29,189 nucleotides of DNA, from positions 1 to 29,189 of the forward strand of contig JBFFEY010000038.1 of assembly GCA_041558415.1 (NCBI GenBank). Direction: 5' to 3'. The notes beneath the pieces were generated by a model. It was not told where the DNA came from. It saw only the letters and a list, made by a program, of their open reading frames with translations, and made no database searches. Numbering within the stretch: position 1 is the first letter of the stretch; every line of letters begins with the position of its first letter. Position numbers and translations under genes: made by a program. Below, piece by piece: positions 7,411-17,923 of the stretch. This DNA comes from SG8-39 sp041558415. Its GTDB lineage: Bacteria; Pseudomonadota; Gammaproteobacteria; Burkholderiales; SG8-39.

Positions 7411-7440
7411 AATGAAAAGGCCCCGCTCGCGCGGGGCCCT
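7411..7440 (-). terminator. Rho-independent terminator of ompA2
   Basis: GGCCCCGC (7419-7426) pairs with GCGGGGCC (7431-7438) around a 4-nt loop. On the minus strand it is followed by TTTTCATTT. It lies about 50 bp after the ompA2 stop and its T-tract almost touches the next gene's GTG at 7407-7409. Confidence 0.85.
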
Positions 7441-7470
7441 GCGTGCGTGATCGCGTGCGGCGCGACCGCC

Positions 7471-7497
7471 GTTACTTACGTTACGTACGTTACTTCG
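7471..7497 (-). repeat. Three 9-bp units giving three in-frame stop codons
   Basis: On the plus strand the units are GTTACTTAC, GTTACGTAC and GTTACTTCG. Read on the minus strand in the ompA2 frame, they place TAA at 7490-7492, 7481-7483 and 7472-7474. The repeat includes the last coding codon of ompA2. Confidence 0.8.
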
Positions 7498-8119
7498 GCA
7501 TGCCCTTGGCTTCGACGACCACGCGCCGGTTCGGCCCGAGGCAGTCGATCAGCGCCTTGCGGCTCAGGTTGCCGGGGCAGCTCTTCGCCGGTGAAGTCTT
7601 GCCGTAGCCGTAGGTCTCGACCTTGGCGGCGGGCACGCCCTTCGACACGAGGTAGCTCTTCACCGCGTTGGCGCGACGCTCCGACAGCTTCTGGTTGTAC
7701 TGCGCAGAACCGATGCGGTCGGTGTGGCCGTAGACGTTGATGAACTGGATGGTGGCGAACTCGTCCAGGCGGCCCAGCACCTCGCGATCGAGCCTCGACC
7801 TGGCCTCGCTCGACAGATCCGACTTGTTGAAGGCGAACAGCTGCGTCGAAGTGATCGTCAGCGTCTTTGCCTTGGGCGCTGGCTTGGCGGCCGGTGCGGG
7901 CGCCGGTCGCGGTGCCGGCTTCTTGATCAGGTCCGGGTCGCACTCCTCGATCGCCATGGCGGGCGTCCAGTAGCCGCTCTTCCAGCACTGGCCCGAGCCG
8001 TTCTTCCAGACCTGCTGGCCGGCACTGACCCAATGGCCGTCCTTCGCCTGCGCGGCCACGGCGCCGCTGCCCAGTCCGGCGGCAAGAGCGCAGGCCGCGA
8101 GAATTTTGAATGTTTTCAC
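7490..8119 (-). CDS. OmpA-family peptidoglycan-associated outer membrane protein (paralogue 2)
   Basis: The 209-residue exported protein has signal peptide KTFKILAACALAAGLGSGAVAAQA, then DGHWVSAG..VWKNGSGQCWKSGYW and MAIEECDPDLIKKP nearly identical to paralogue 1, a Pro/Ala linker and an OmpA domain with LFAFNKSDLSSEAR, GHTDRIGSAQYNQKLSERRA and PNRRVVVEAKG. Unlike paralogue 1 it has two Cys in the OmpA domain (SCPGNLSRKALIDCLG), which may form a disulfide. Start: two adjacent GTG codons follow AGGGAGGC; the second (8117-8119) has the better spacing and the first (8120-8122) is possible. It is transcribed away from gyrA and has its own terminator. Confidence 0.9.
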   Translation of the reverse strand: MKTFKILAACALAAGLGSGAVAAQAKDGHWVSAGQQVWKNGSGQCWKSGYWTPAMAIEECDPDLIKKPAPRPAPAPAAKPAPKAKTLTITSTQLFAFNKSDLSSEARSRLDREVLGRLDEFATIQFINVYGHTDRIGSAQYNQKLSERRANAVKSYLVSKGVPAAKVETYGYGKTSPAKSCPGNLSRKALIDCLGPNRRVVVEAKGMPK

Positions 8120-8201
8120 CACGCCTCCCTGTTTCGGTGGTTGCCTCGGCCGTTGTTCGCCGCAGTCCGGGATCTCCCTCCGGCGCGCGCGGCTGCGGCG
8201 C

Positions 8202-8231
8202 ATTTAAGCACAGCCCGACGATCGCGGACAA
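8202..8231 (-). promoter_or_regulatory. Candidate promoter for ompA2
   Basis: The minus strand has TTGTCC (8226-8231), an 18-bp spacer and TTAAAT (8202-8207), each a 4/6 match to sigma-70 boxes. The start would fall about 75 bp before the GTG. It is a weak match in an otherwise very GC-rich region. Confidence 0.4.
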
Positions 8232-8332
8232 GCGCAGGCGGCGCGGTTCGGAGAAGGAAGATCCGCGGCGTGCGCGAATCCGCGCAGGGCGTTTTTCGGT
8301 GCGCCCTGCGGCGCACTTCGCGCAGCTGCACG

Positions 8333-8341
8333 TGATAAAAT
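8333..8341 (+). promoter_or_regulatory. Candidate extended -10 promoter for gyrA
   Basis: TG-A-TAAAAT is an extended -10 with a 5/6 hexamer, about 125 bp before the gyrA ATG. No clear -35 stands 17 bp upstream, which extended -10 promoters tolerate. The 8120-8464 gap holds no recognised gene; gyrA lacks a strong Shine-Dalgarno. Confidence 0.4.
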
Positions 8342-8464
8342 TTCGCGTTTTTTTGGACAGCTCGCGGTCGCCCGGTCCGGTGTTCTCCGAACGCTGTTTC
8401 GGTCGCGGTCGACACCGCAATTTTTCTCGCAAACGTTCGCCAGATCAGCTCGCCCACGCTACGG

Positions 8465-11173
<2,709 letters not shown>

Positions 11174-11174
11174 T

Positions 11175-12257
11175 ATGACGCGCGCCTATAACTTCAGCGC
11201 CGGGCCCGCGGTGCTGCCGGAGGCGGTATTGGCGCGCGCTGGCGACGAGATCCTCGACTGGCACGGCTCCGGCATGAGCGTGATGGAGATGAGCCATCGC
11301 GGCAAGGAGTTCATCTTGATCGCGGAAGAAGCCGAACACGATCTGCGCGAGCTGCTCGCGATCCCGGCGAATTACAAGGTTCTGTTCCTGCAGGGCGGCG
11401 CGACGCTGCAGTTCGCGCAGGTGCCGATGAATCTGCTCGCCGGCAAGGGCAAGGCCGACTACGTCGTCACCGGCGAATGGTCGAAAAAGGCGGTGAAGGA
11501 GGCGCGCGCGCTGTGCGACGTGCACGTAGCCGCCTCGAGCGAGGACCGTGCCTTCAGGTGCGCGCCGCGCGAGACCGCCTGGGATCTGCGGCGCGATGCG
11601 GCCTACCTGCACTACTGCTCGAACGAGACCATCGGCGGCGTCGAGTTCCACTGGGTGCCGGAAGTCGGCGGTCTGCCGCTGGTGGCCGACGCCTCGTCGC
11701 ACTTCCTGTCGCGCCCCATCGACGTCTCGAAGTTCGCGCTGATCTACGCGGGCGCGCAGAAAAACGTCGGTCCCGCGGGACTGACGATCGTCGTGGTGCG
11801 CGAAGATTTACTCGGCCACGCGGCCAAGGGCTCGCCCTCGGTGATGGACTACCGGCAGCAGGCCGATGCGGACTCGATGCTCAACACGCCGCCGACCTAC
11901 GCGATCTACGTCGCCGGCCTGGTGTTCAAATGGCTCAAGCAGCTGGGCGGGGTGGTCGAGATCGAGCGGCGCAACATCGCCAAGGCCAAGCTGCTCTACG
12001 ATTTCATCGATGCGAGCGGCTTTTACCAGAACCCCGTGGCGCCCGAGGATCGCTCGCGCATGAACGTGCCGTTCACGCTGGCCGATGCCGAGCTCGACGC
12101 GGCGTTCCTCGAGGGTGCGGAAAAGCGCGGGCTGCTGCAGTTGAAAGGACACCGTTCGGTCGGTGGCATGCGTGCGTCGATTTACAACGCGATGCCGATC
12201 GAGGGCGTGCGCCGGCTGGTCGAGTACATGCAGGCCTTCGAGGCGCGCCATGGCTGA
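11175..12257 (+). CDS. serC: Phosphoserine aminotransferase
   Basis: The 360-residue PLP enzyme converts 3-phosphohydroxypyruvate and glutamate to phosphoserine, and also serves pyridoxal-phosphate synthesis. The N-terminus YNFSAGPAVLPEAVL, SHRGKEF, FLQGGATLQFAQVPMNLL and the PLP lysine Lys196 in YAGAQKNVGPAG are all diagnostic. Length equals the usual 360 or so. Placement directly after gyrA and overlapping serA by 8 bp fits the betaproteobacterial serine/aromatic operon. Confidence 0.97.
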   Translation: MTRAYNFSAGPAVLPEAVLARAGDEILDWHGSGMSVMEMSHRGKEFILIAEEAEHDLRELLAIPANYKVLFLQGGATLQFAQVPMNLLAGKGKADYVVTGEWSKKAVKEARALCDVHVAASSEDRAFRCAPRETAWDLRRDAAYLHYCSNETIGGVEFHWVPEVGGLPLVADASSHFLSRPIDVSKFALIYAGAQKNVGPAGLTIVVVREDLLGHAAKGSPSVMDYRQQADADSMLNTPPTYAIYVAGLVFKWLKQLGGVVEIERRNIAKAKLLYDFIDASGFYQNPVAPEDRSRMNVPFTLADAELDAAFLEGAEKRGLLQLKGHRSVGGMRASIYNAMPIEGVRRLVEYMQAFEARHG

Positions 12258-13458
12258 CGGCGCCACGCGCAAGACCGAGGTCCTGGTCTTCGACCAGGTC
12301 TCGCCGCTCGGCCTGAAGGGTTTCCCGGGCGAGCGCTACGCGCTGGTCAACGAATCCTCGGCGCCGGACGTCATCGTGCTGCGCTCGCGCAACCTGCACG
12401 AGTATGGCTTCGCCGAATCGGTGAAGGCGGTCGGCCGTGCCGGCGCCGGCGTCAACAACATTCCGGTGCCGAAGCTGTCGGGGCGCGGCATCCCGGTGTT
12501 CAACGCGCCCGGCGCCAATGCCAACGCGGTGAAGGAACTGGTACTCGCCGGCATCCTGATGTCCGCACGCAACCTGGGCGCTGCGCTGGACTTCGTGCGC
12601 GGGCTGGACCCCGCGGCGCCGGACCTGGGCAAGCGCGTCGAGTCGGGCAAAAAAGCCTTCGCCGGCATCGAACTGCCGGGCCACACGCTTGGCGTGATCG
12701 GGCTCGGCAAGATCGGCAGCCTGGTGGCCGACGTCGCGATCCGCCTGGGCATGCGGGTGCTGGGCTACGACCCGGAGATCACGGTCGATGCGGCCTGGGG
12801 GCTGCCGTCCCAGGTTCGGCGTGCGCGCAGCATCGACGAGGTGCTCAAGGCGAGCGACTTCGTGACGCTGCACGTGCCGCTGCTCGAGCAAACGCGGCAC
12901 CTCGTCGGCGCGGAGAACCTTGCGCAGCTGCGGCCCGGTGCGGTGCTGATGAATTTCTCGCGCGAGGAGGTCGTCGAAGACGCCGCGGTGCTGCAGGCGC
13001 TGCAGGCGCGGCGGCTCAAGGCCTACGTCACCGACTTCCCGTCGTCGGCGATCCTCGGCCAGGCGGGGGTGATTGCGCTGCCGCATCTCGGCGCGTCGAC
13101 GCGCGAAGCCGAGGAAAACTGTGCGGTGATGGTGGTCGAGCAGCTGCGGGCCTACCTCGAGCACGGCGACGTGACCAATGCGGTGAACTTTCCGGACGCC
13201 TGCATGCCGCGCGAGTCGCCTTACCGGCTGGCGATCGCGAACGCCAACGTGCCCGACATGCTGGCCGGCATCTCGCACGCGCTCGGCGCGCGCAGCATCA
13301 ACATCCACAACATGCTCAACAAGTCGCGCGGCGAGATGGCCTACACGCTGGTCGACGTCGACACCCCGGTGAGCGACGCGGTGCTGGGCGAGCTGCGTGC
13401 GATCGGCGGCGTGCTCGGCGTGCGCTACTTGCCTGACCCGCAGCCGACGACGCGCTGA
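12250..13458 (+). CDS. serA: D-3-phosphoglycerate dehydrogenase (ACT-domain type)
   Basis: The 402-residue NAD-dependent enzyme catalyses the first committed step to serine. Substrate-side motif GRAGAGVNNIPV, NAPGANANAVKELV, Rossmann GLGKIGSLVADVAIRLGM (about 151-168), then NFSREEVV (Arg238), TDFPSSAIL (Asp262) and PHLGAST (His279). A C-terminal ACT domain (about 325-395, RLAIANANVPDMLAGIS) suggests feedback by serine. The canonical acid of the FPxEP motif is absent; Asp262 may substitute. It overlaps serC by 8 bp, making paired expression of consecutive pathway steps likely. The ATG at 12250 is chosen because upstream sequence is serC in another frame. Confidence 0.93.
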   Translation: MADGATRKTEVLVFDQVSPLGLKGFPGERYALVNESSAPDVIVLRSRNLHEYGFAESVKAVGRAGAGVNNIPVPKLSGRGIPVFNAPGANANAVKELVLAGILMSARNLGAALDFVRGLDPAAPDLGKRVESGKKAFAGIELPGHTLGVIGLGKIGSLVADVAIRLGMRVLGYDPEITVDAAWGLPSQVRRARSIDEVLKASDFVTLHVPLLEQTRHLVGAENLAQLRPGAVLMNFSREEVVEDAAVLQALQARRLKAYVTDFPSSAILGQAGVIALPHLGASTREAEENCAVMVVEQLRAYLEHGDVTNAVNFPDACMPRESPYRLAIANANVPDMLAGISHALGARSINIHNMLNKSRGEMAYTLVDVDTPVSDAVLGELRAIGGVLGVRYLPDPQPTTR

Positions 13459-13500
13459 ACCGCCGGCCCCGCAACGGACCTCTCCCCGGATCGCGAATCG

Positions 13501-14574
13501 ATGGCCAAGGACGACATTGCCAAGCTGCGCGGCGAGATCGACGCGCTCGACCGCGAGCTGCTGGCGCTGGTGAACCGGCGGGCCGCCCTGGCGCAGCGCA
13601 TCGGCACCCTGAAGCAGGGCGCGCAGGCCTATCGTCCGGAACGCGAGGCCGAGATCCTGCGTCGCGTGAGCGCCGAAAACCCGGGGCCGCTGACCTCGGA
13701 CGGGGTGGGCGCGGTGTTCCGCGAGGTCATCTCGGCCTGCCGCTCGCTCGAGGAAGCGATCCGCGTCGCTTATCTCGGGCCGGAGGGCACCTTCAGCGAG
13801 CAGGCGCTGTTGCGCCAGTTCGGCGCCTCCGTCGAAGGCGTGCCCTGCGCATCGATCGACGAGGTGTTCCGCAGCGTGGAGACCGGTACGGCGCGCTACG
13901 CGGTGGTGCCGGTGGAGAACTCGGCCGAAGGCGCGGTGGGCCGCACGCTCGACCTGCTGCTCTCGACGCCGAAGAAGATCTGCGCGGAGGTGGTGCTGCG
14001 CATCCACCAGAACGCGATGCTGCGCGGCGATTCGCTGGTGGGCGTGCGGCGCGTGTACTCGCACGCGCAGTCGCTCGCGCAGTGCCATGGCTGGCTCGCG
14101 CAGCACCTGCCGAACGCCGAACGCGTGCCGGTGTCGAGCAATGCGGAAGCGGCGCGCCGCGCGGCGGGCGAAGAGGGCGTGTGCGCGATCGGACCGCAGA
14201 TCGCCGCCGCGCGCTACGGCCTCACGATCGTGGCGGCGAATATCGAGGACCATCCCGACAACCGCACGCGCTTTCTCGTACTCGGTGACGAGGAGCCGGC
14301 AGCCAGCGGGCGCGACGGCACTTCGCTGGTGATGTCGGCGCCGAACCGTCCCGGGGCGGTGCACGCCCTGCTCACGCCGTTCGCCAAGCACGGCGTCAGC
14401 ATGAGCCGGCTCGAATCGCGGCCGATGCGCATCGGCAAGTGGGAGTACCATTTCTTCGTCGATCTCCAGGGCCATCGCAGCGATCCGCCGGTGGCCGCGG
14501 CGCTGAAGGAGCTGGCTGCGCTCGCACCATTCCTCAAAGTGCTGGGTTCCTATCCGCTGGCGGCGAGCGCTTAG
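13501..14574 (+). CDS. pheA: Bifunctional chorismate mutase / prephenate dehydratase (P-protein)
   Basis: The 357-residue enzyme converts chorismate to prephenate and then to phenylpyruvate. The N-terminal AroQ mutase domain (about 1-88) has LRGEIDALDRELLALVNRRAALAQRIGTLK. The prephenate dehydratase domain (about 92-270) starts VAYLGPEGTFSEQA and contains the catalytic TRF at 256-258. The C-terminal ACT domain has ESRP at 305-308 and a GAVH version of the GALV motif, so phenylalanine feedback is expected. It lies 42 bp after serA with only a weak ribosome site. Confidence 0.96.
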   Translation: MAKDDIAKLRGEIDALDRELLALVNRRAALAQRIGTLKQGAQAYRPEREAEILRRVSAENPGPLTSDGVGAVFREVISACRSLEEAIRVAYLGPEGTFSEQALLRQFGASVEGVPCASIDEVFRSVETGTARYAVVPVENSAEGAVGRTLDLLLSTPKKICAEVVLRIHQNAMLRGDSLVGVRRVYSHAQSLAQCHGWLAQHLPNAERVPVSSNAEAARRAAGEEGVCAIGPQIAAARYGLTIVAANIEDHPDNRTRFLVLGDEEPAASGRDGTSLVMSAPNRPGAVHALLTPFAKHGVSMSRLESRPMRIGKWEYHFFVDLQGHRSDPPVAAALKELAALAPFLKVLGSYPLAASA

Positions 14575-14602
14575 CGCGCGCCGCCGCCGACCTGAACGTT
14601 CC

Positions 14603-15727
14603 ATGAACGCGCCGATGTCCAAAGCGAACAAACTGAGTGCCCTCGCGCCGGAGTACGTGCGCGCGATTGCGCCGTACCAGCCCGGCAAACCGATTTCCGA
14701 GCTGGTGCGCGAGCTCGGGCTAGACGAGGCTGCGGTGGTCAAGCTGGCGTCGAACGAGAACCCGCTCGGCATCGGGCCGCGCACGCGCGCGGCGATCGAC
14801 GCCGCGCTGGGCGAGATCTGCCGCTACCCGGACGGCAACGGCTTCGAGCTGAAGGCGGCGCTCGCCAAGCGCTTCGGCGTGGACATGAACGCGATCGTGC
14901 TGGGCAACGGCTCGAACGACGTGCTCGAGCTGGTGTCGCTGGCCTTCCTCGGCACCGAATCCTCGGCCGTGCTGTCGCAGCACGCCTTCGCCGTTTACCC
15001 GCTGGCGACGCAGGCACGCGGCGCGCGCGCGATCGTCGTGCCGGCGAAGGACTACGGACACGACCTCGCCGCGATGGCGAAGGCCGTGCAGGCCGACACG
15101 CGCGTGCTGTGGATCGCGAACCCTAACAACCCGACCGGGACCTTCGCGCCTGCGGACACGGTCGAAGCGCTGCTGCAGGCGGTGCCGCAGCAGGTGCTGG
15201 TGGTGCTCGACGAGGCCTACAACGAGTACCTGCCGCTGGAGTGCAAGTACGACTCGGTCAAATGGCTCAAGCGCTATCCGAACCTCGTCGTGGTGCGCAC
15301 CTTTTCCAAGGCCTACGGACTGGCCGGCCTGAGGGTCGGCTACGGCCTGATGCACCCGGTGCTGGCGGACATCCTCAACCGCGTGCGCCAGCCCTTCAAC
15401 GTCAACAGCCTCGCGCTGGTGGCGGCCACCGCCGCGCTCGACGACATGGAGTTCGTCGCGCGCAGCTATGCCGAAAACCTGAAGGGCCTGCGCCAGCTCG
15501 GCGAAGGCGTCGGGGCGCTCGGGCTGGAGGCGATTCCCTCGTACGGCAACTTTCTTACGGTGCGCGTCGGCAAGGCCGCCGACATCTACAAGCGCCTGCT
15601 CAAGCGAGGCGTCATCGTGCGGCCGGTCGCAGGCTACGGCCTGCCGGAGCACCTGCGCGTCTCGGTCGGTACGGCCGAGGAGAACGACCGCTTCCTTGCC
15701 GCCCTGGCGGCCAGCCTGAAGGAATGA
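14603..15727 (+). CDS. hisC: Histidinol-phosphate / aromatic aminotransferase
   Basis: The 374-residue class II (fold type I) PLP aminotransferase has KLASNENPLGIGP, NGSNDVLEL, NPNNPTGT, DEAYNEY and the PLP lysine Lys236 in TFSKAYGLAGLRVGYG. The sequence fits HisC, but its place between pheA and tyrA, far from a his operon, suggests it mainly aminates phenylpyruvate, hydroxyphenylpyruvate or prephenate. It could do both. Start: ATG 14603, with a second ATG four codons later. The stop overlaps tyrA as ATGA. Confidence 0.92.
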   Translation: MNAPMSKANKLSALAPEYVRAIAPYQPGKPISELVRELGLDEAAVVKLASNENPLGIGPRTRAAIDAALGEICRYPDGNGFELKAALAKRFGVDMNAIVLGNGSNDVLELVSLAFLGTESSAVLSQHAFAVYPLATQARGARAIVVPAKDYGHDLAAMAKAVQADTRVLWIANPNNPTGTFAPADTVEALLQAVPQQVLVVLDEAYNEYLPLECKYDSVKWLKRYPNLVVVRTFSKAYGLAGLRVGYGLMHPVLADILNRVRQPFNVNSLALVAATAALDDMEFVARSYAENLKGLRQLGEGVGALGLEAIPSYGNFLTVRVGKAADIYKRLLKRGVIVRPVAGYGLPEHLRVSVGTAEENDRFLAALAASLKE

Positions 15728-16623
15728 GCGCGCAGTTCGAGCGCGTCGCGATCATCGGCGTCGGCCTGATCGGCGGATCGTTTGCGCTGGCACTCAAGGC
15801 GGCGCGCGCCTGCGGCTCGATCGTCGGCGTCGGCCGCAATCCGGACAACCTCGCGCGCGCGCTCGCGCTCGGCGTGATCGACGCCACCGCGGACGATCCG
15901 GTGCAGGCCGTGCAGGGTGCGGATCTCGTGCTGCTGGCCGCGCCGGTCGCGCAGACGCCGGGAATTCTTGCCGCGCTTGCTCCGCGGCTGGCGTCGGGCA
16001 CGCTGCTCACCGATGCCGGCAGCACGAAGCGCGACGCGGCGCTGGCCGCGCACCATGCGCTCGGCGCGCGCGCGGCGCAGTTCGTTCCCGGCCATCCGAT
16101 CGCCGGCGCCGAGGCGAGCGGCGTCGAGGCCGCGCGCGCCGACCTGTTTCGCGGCAGGCGTGTGATCCTTACGCCGCTGGAGGAGAACGCGGCCGAGGAC
16201 GTCGCGCGGGTGGAGGCGCTGTGGAAGAGCTGCGGTGCGCAGGTCTCGCGCCTCACGCCGGAGGAGCATGACGCGGTGTTTGCCGCGGTGAGCCACCTGC
16301 CGCATCTGCTCGCCTACGCGCTGGTGCACGAATTCGCCGGCCGCGCGGACCGCGACCGGCTGTTCGACAATGCCGGGGCCGGCTTCCGCGATTTCACGCG
16401 CATCGCTTCGAGCCATCCGGAGATGTGGCGCGACATCTGCATGGCAAACCGCGACCTGCTGCACGCGGAGTGCCTGCGCTACCAGGCGGCGCTCGACGCG
16501 CTGCGCGGGATGCTCGAGCGGGGCGACGCGGTGGCGCTCGAGCAGGCGTTCCGCGTGGCGCGCGACGCGCGCAACGCCTGGCTGCGGCGCGCGGCGAGCA
16601 AGGGTGCAGGCAAGCCGCGCTAG
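15724..16623 (+). CDS. tyrA: Prephenate (arogenate) dehydrogenase
   Basis: The 299-residue NAD(P)-dependent TyrA-type enzyme leads to hydroxyphenylpyruvate or tyrosine. Rossmann motif VAIIGVGLIGGSFALAL is at the N-terminus; TDAGSTKRDA, the substrate motif PGHPIAGAEASG, VFAAVSHLPHLLAYAL and FRDFTRIASSHPEMW are characteristic. There is no fused mutase or ACT domain, so it is the short TyrA form. The ATG overlaps the hisC stop by 4 bp. Confidence 0.95.
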   Translation: MSAQFERVAIIGVGLIGGSFALALKAARACGSIVGVGRNPDNLARALALGVIDATADDPVQAVQGADLVLLAAPVAQTPGILAALAPRLASGTLLTDAGSTKRDAALAAHHALGARAAQFVPGHPIAGAEASGVEAARADLFRGRRVILTPLEENAAEDVARVEALWKSCGAQVSRLTPEEHDAVFAAVSHLPHLLAYALVHEFAGRADRDRLFDNAGAGFRDFTRIASSHPEMWRDICMANRDLLHAECLRYQAALDALRGMLERGDAVALEQAFRVARDARNAWLRRAASKGAGKPR

Positions 16624-16642
16624 GCGCTGCACAGGTCCCGCC

Positions 16643-17923
16643 ATGCGCACGCTCGAGCTCGCACCCATTCGCCGCGTCGCGGGCACCGTTCGCCTGCCGG
16701 GCTCGAAGAGCATCTCCAACCGCGCGTTGCTGCTCGCTGCGCTGGCGCAGGGCGAGACGCGGCTCGTCGGGCTGCTCGAAGCGGACGACACGCGCGTCAT
16801 GCGCGAGGCGCTGGCGCAGCTCGGCGTGCGTTGTGCGCCCGAGGGCGAGGCGCTGTGCGTGCACGGCGCGGGCGGCGCGCCGGGCGTGCGCGAGGCGGCA
16901 CTGTTTCTCGGCAACGCGGGCACCGCGTTCCGGCCGCTTACCGCGGTGCTGGCGCTCGCTGGCGGCCGTTACCGGCTCGCGGGCGTTGCGCGCATGCACG
17001 AGCGACCCATTGGCGACCTGGTCGACGCCCTGCGGCAGCTCGGCGCGCGCGTCGAATACCTCGGGCGAGAGGGTTTTCCGCCGCTGCAGATCCACCCGGC
17101 GCAGCTGCGGGCGCAGGGGCCGGTGCGCGTGCGCGGCGACGTCTCGTCGCAGTTTCTCACCGCGCTGCTGATGGCGCTGCCGTTGACCGGCGCGCCGACG
17201 CGCATCGAGGTGTCGGGCGAGCTGATCTCCAAGCCCTACGTCGAGATCACGCTCAAGCTGATGGCGCGCTTCGGCCTCGCCGTGCGCCGCGAGGACTGGC
17301 GCGCGTTTGAGGTACCGGCGGGCCCATACCGCGCGCCGGGCGAGCTGCACGTCGAGGGCGACGCCTCGTCGGCGTCGTACTTTCTCGCCGCCGGCGCGAT
17401 CGCCGGCGGGCCGGTGCGCGTGCAAGGCGTCGGCCGCGACAGCATCCAGGGCGATATCGCATTCGTCGACGTGCTCGAGCAGATGGGCGCAAAGATCGCG
17501 GCCGGACCGGACTGGATCGAGGTGCGCGGCCATGCGCCGCTCGCGCCGATCGATCTCGACCTCAATCACATTCCCGACGCCGCCATGACCGCCGCAGTCG
17601 CGGCGCTGTTCGCGAGCGGCCCCAGCACGATCCGCAACATCGCCAGCTGGCGCGTCAAGGAAACCGATCGCATCGCGGCGATGGCCGCGGAGCTGCGCAA
17701 GTTCGGTGCCGAGGTCGAGGCGCGTGCCGACGCCCTGCGCATCACGCCGCCCGCACGGCTGCGGCCGGCCACCGTCGACACCTACGACGATCACCGCATG
17801 GCGATGAGCCTCGCGCTCGCCACGCTCGGCGGGGTTGCGGTGCGCGTCAACGACCCGGACTGCGTGGCGAAGACCTTTCCCGGGTACTTCGAGGCGCTCG
17901 CGTCGATCGTCGAGCCGGCATGA
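16643..17923 (+). CDS. aroA: 3-phosphoshikimate 1-carboxyvinyltransferase (EPSP synthase)
   Basis: The 426-residue enzyme joins phosphoenolpyruvate to shikimate-3-phosphate, the penultimate step to chorismate. LPGSKSISNRALLLAALA includes Lys22; LFLGNAGTAFRPLTA (Gly93, Thr94) is the PEP/glyphosate site in the class I form; RVKETDRIAAMAAELRKFG and DTYDDHRMAMSLALA are active-site loops. It follows tyrA by 19 bp and ends in an ATGA overlap with cmk. The ATG is chosen because it gives the family's standard N-terminus. Confidence 0.97.
   Translation: MRTLELAPIRRVAGTVRLPGSKSISNRALLLAALAQGETRLVGLLEADDTRVMREALAQLGVRCAPEGEALCVHGAGGAPGVREAALFLGNAGTAFRPLTAVLALAGGRYRLAGVARMHERPIGDLVDALRQLGARVEYLGREGFPPLQIHPAQLRAQGPVRVRGDVSSQFLTALLMALPLTGAPTRIEVSGELISKPYVEITLKLMARFGLAVRREDWRAFEVPAGPYRAPGELHVEGDASSASYFLAAGAIAGGPVRVQGVGRDSIQGDIAFVDVLEQMGAKIAAGPDWIEVRGHAPLAPIDLDLNHIPDAAMTAAVAALFASGPSTIRNIASWRVKETDRIAAMAAELRKFGAEVEARADALRITPPARLRPATVDTYDDHRMAMSLALATLGGVAVRVNDPDCVAKTFPGYFEALASIVEPA

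Noticed and set aside
12073..14784. A 903-codon minus-strand frame opposite serC-serA-pheA
   Set aside because: It spans three well-supported genes in antisense and has low-complexity composition typical of GC-rich shadows.
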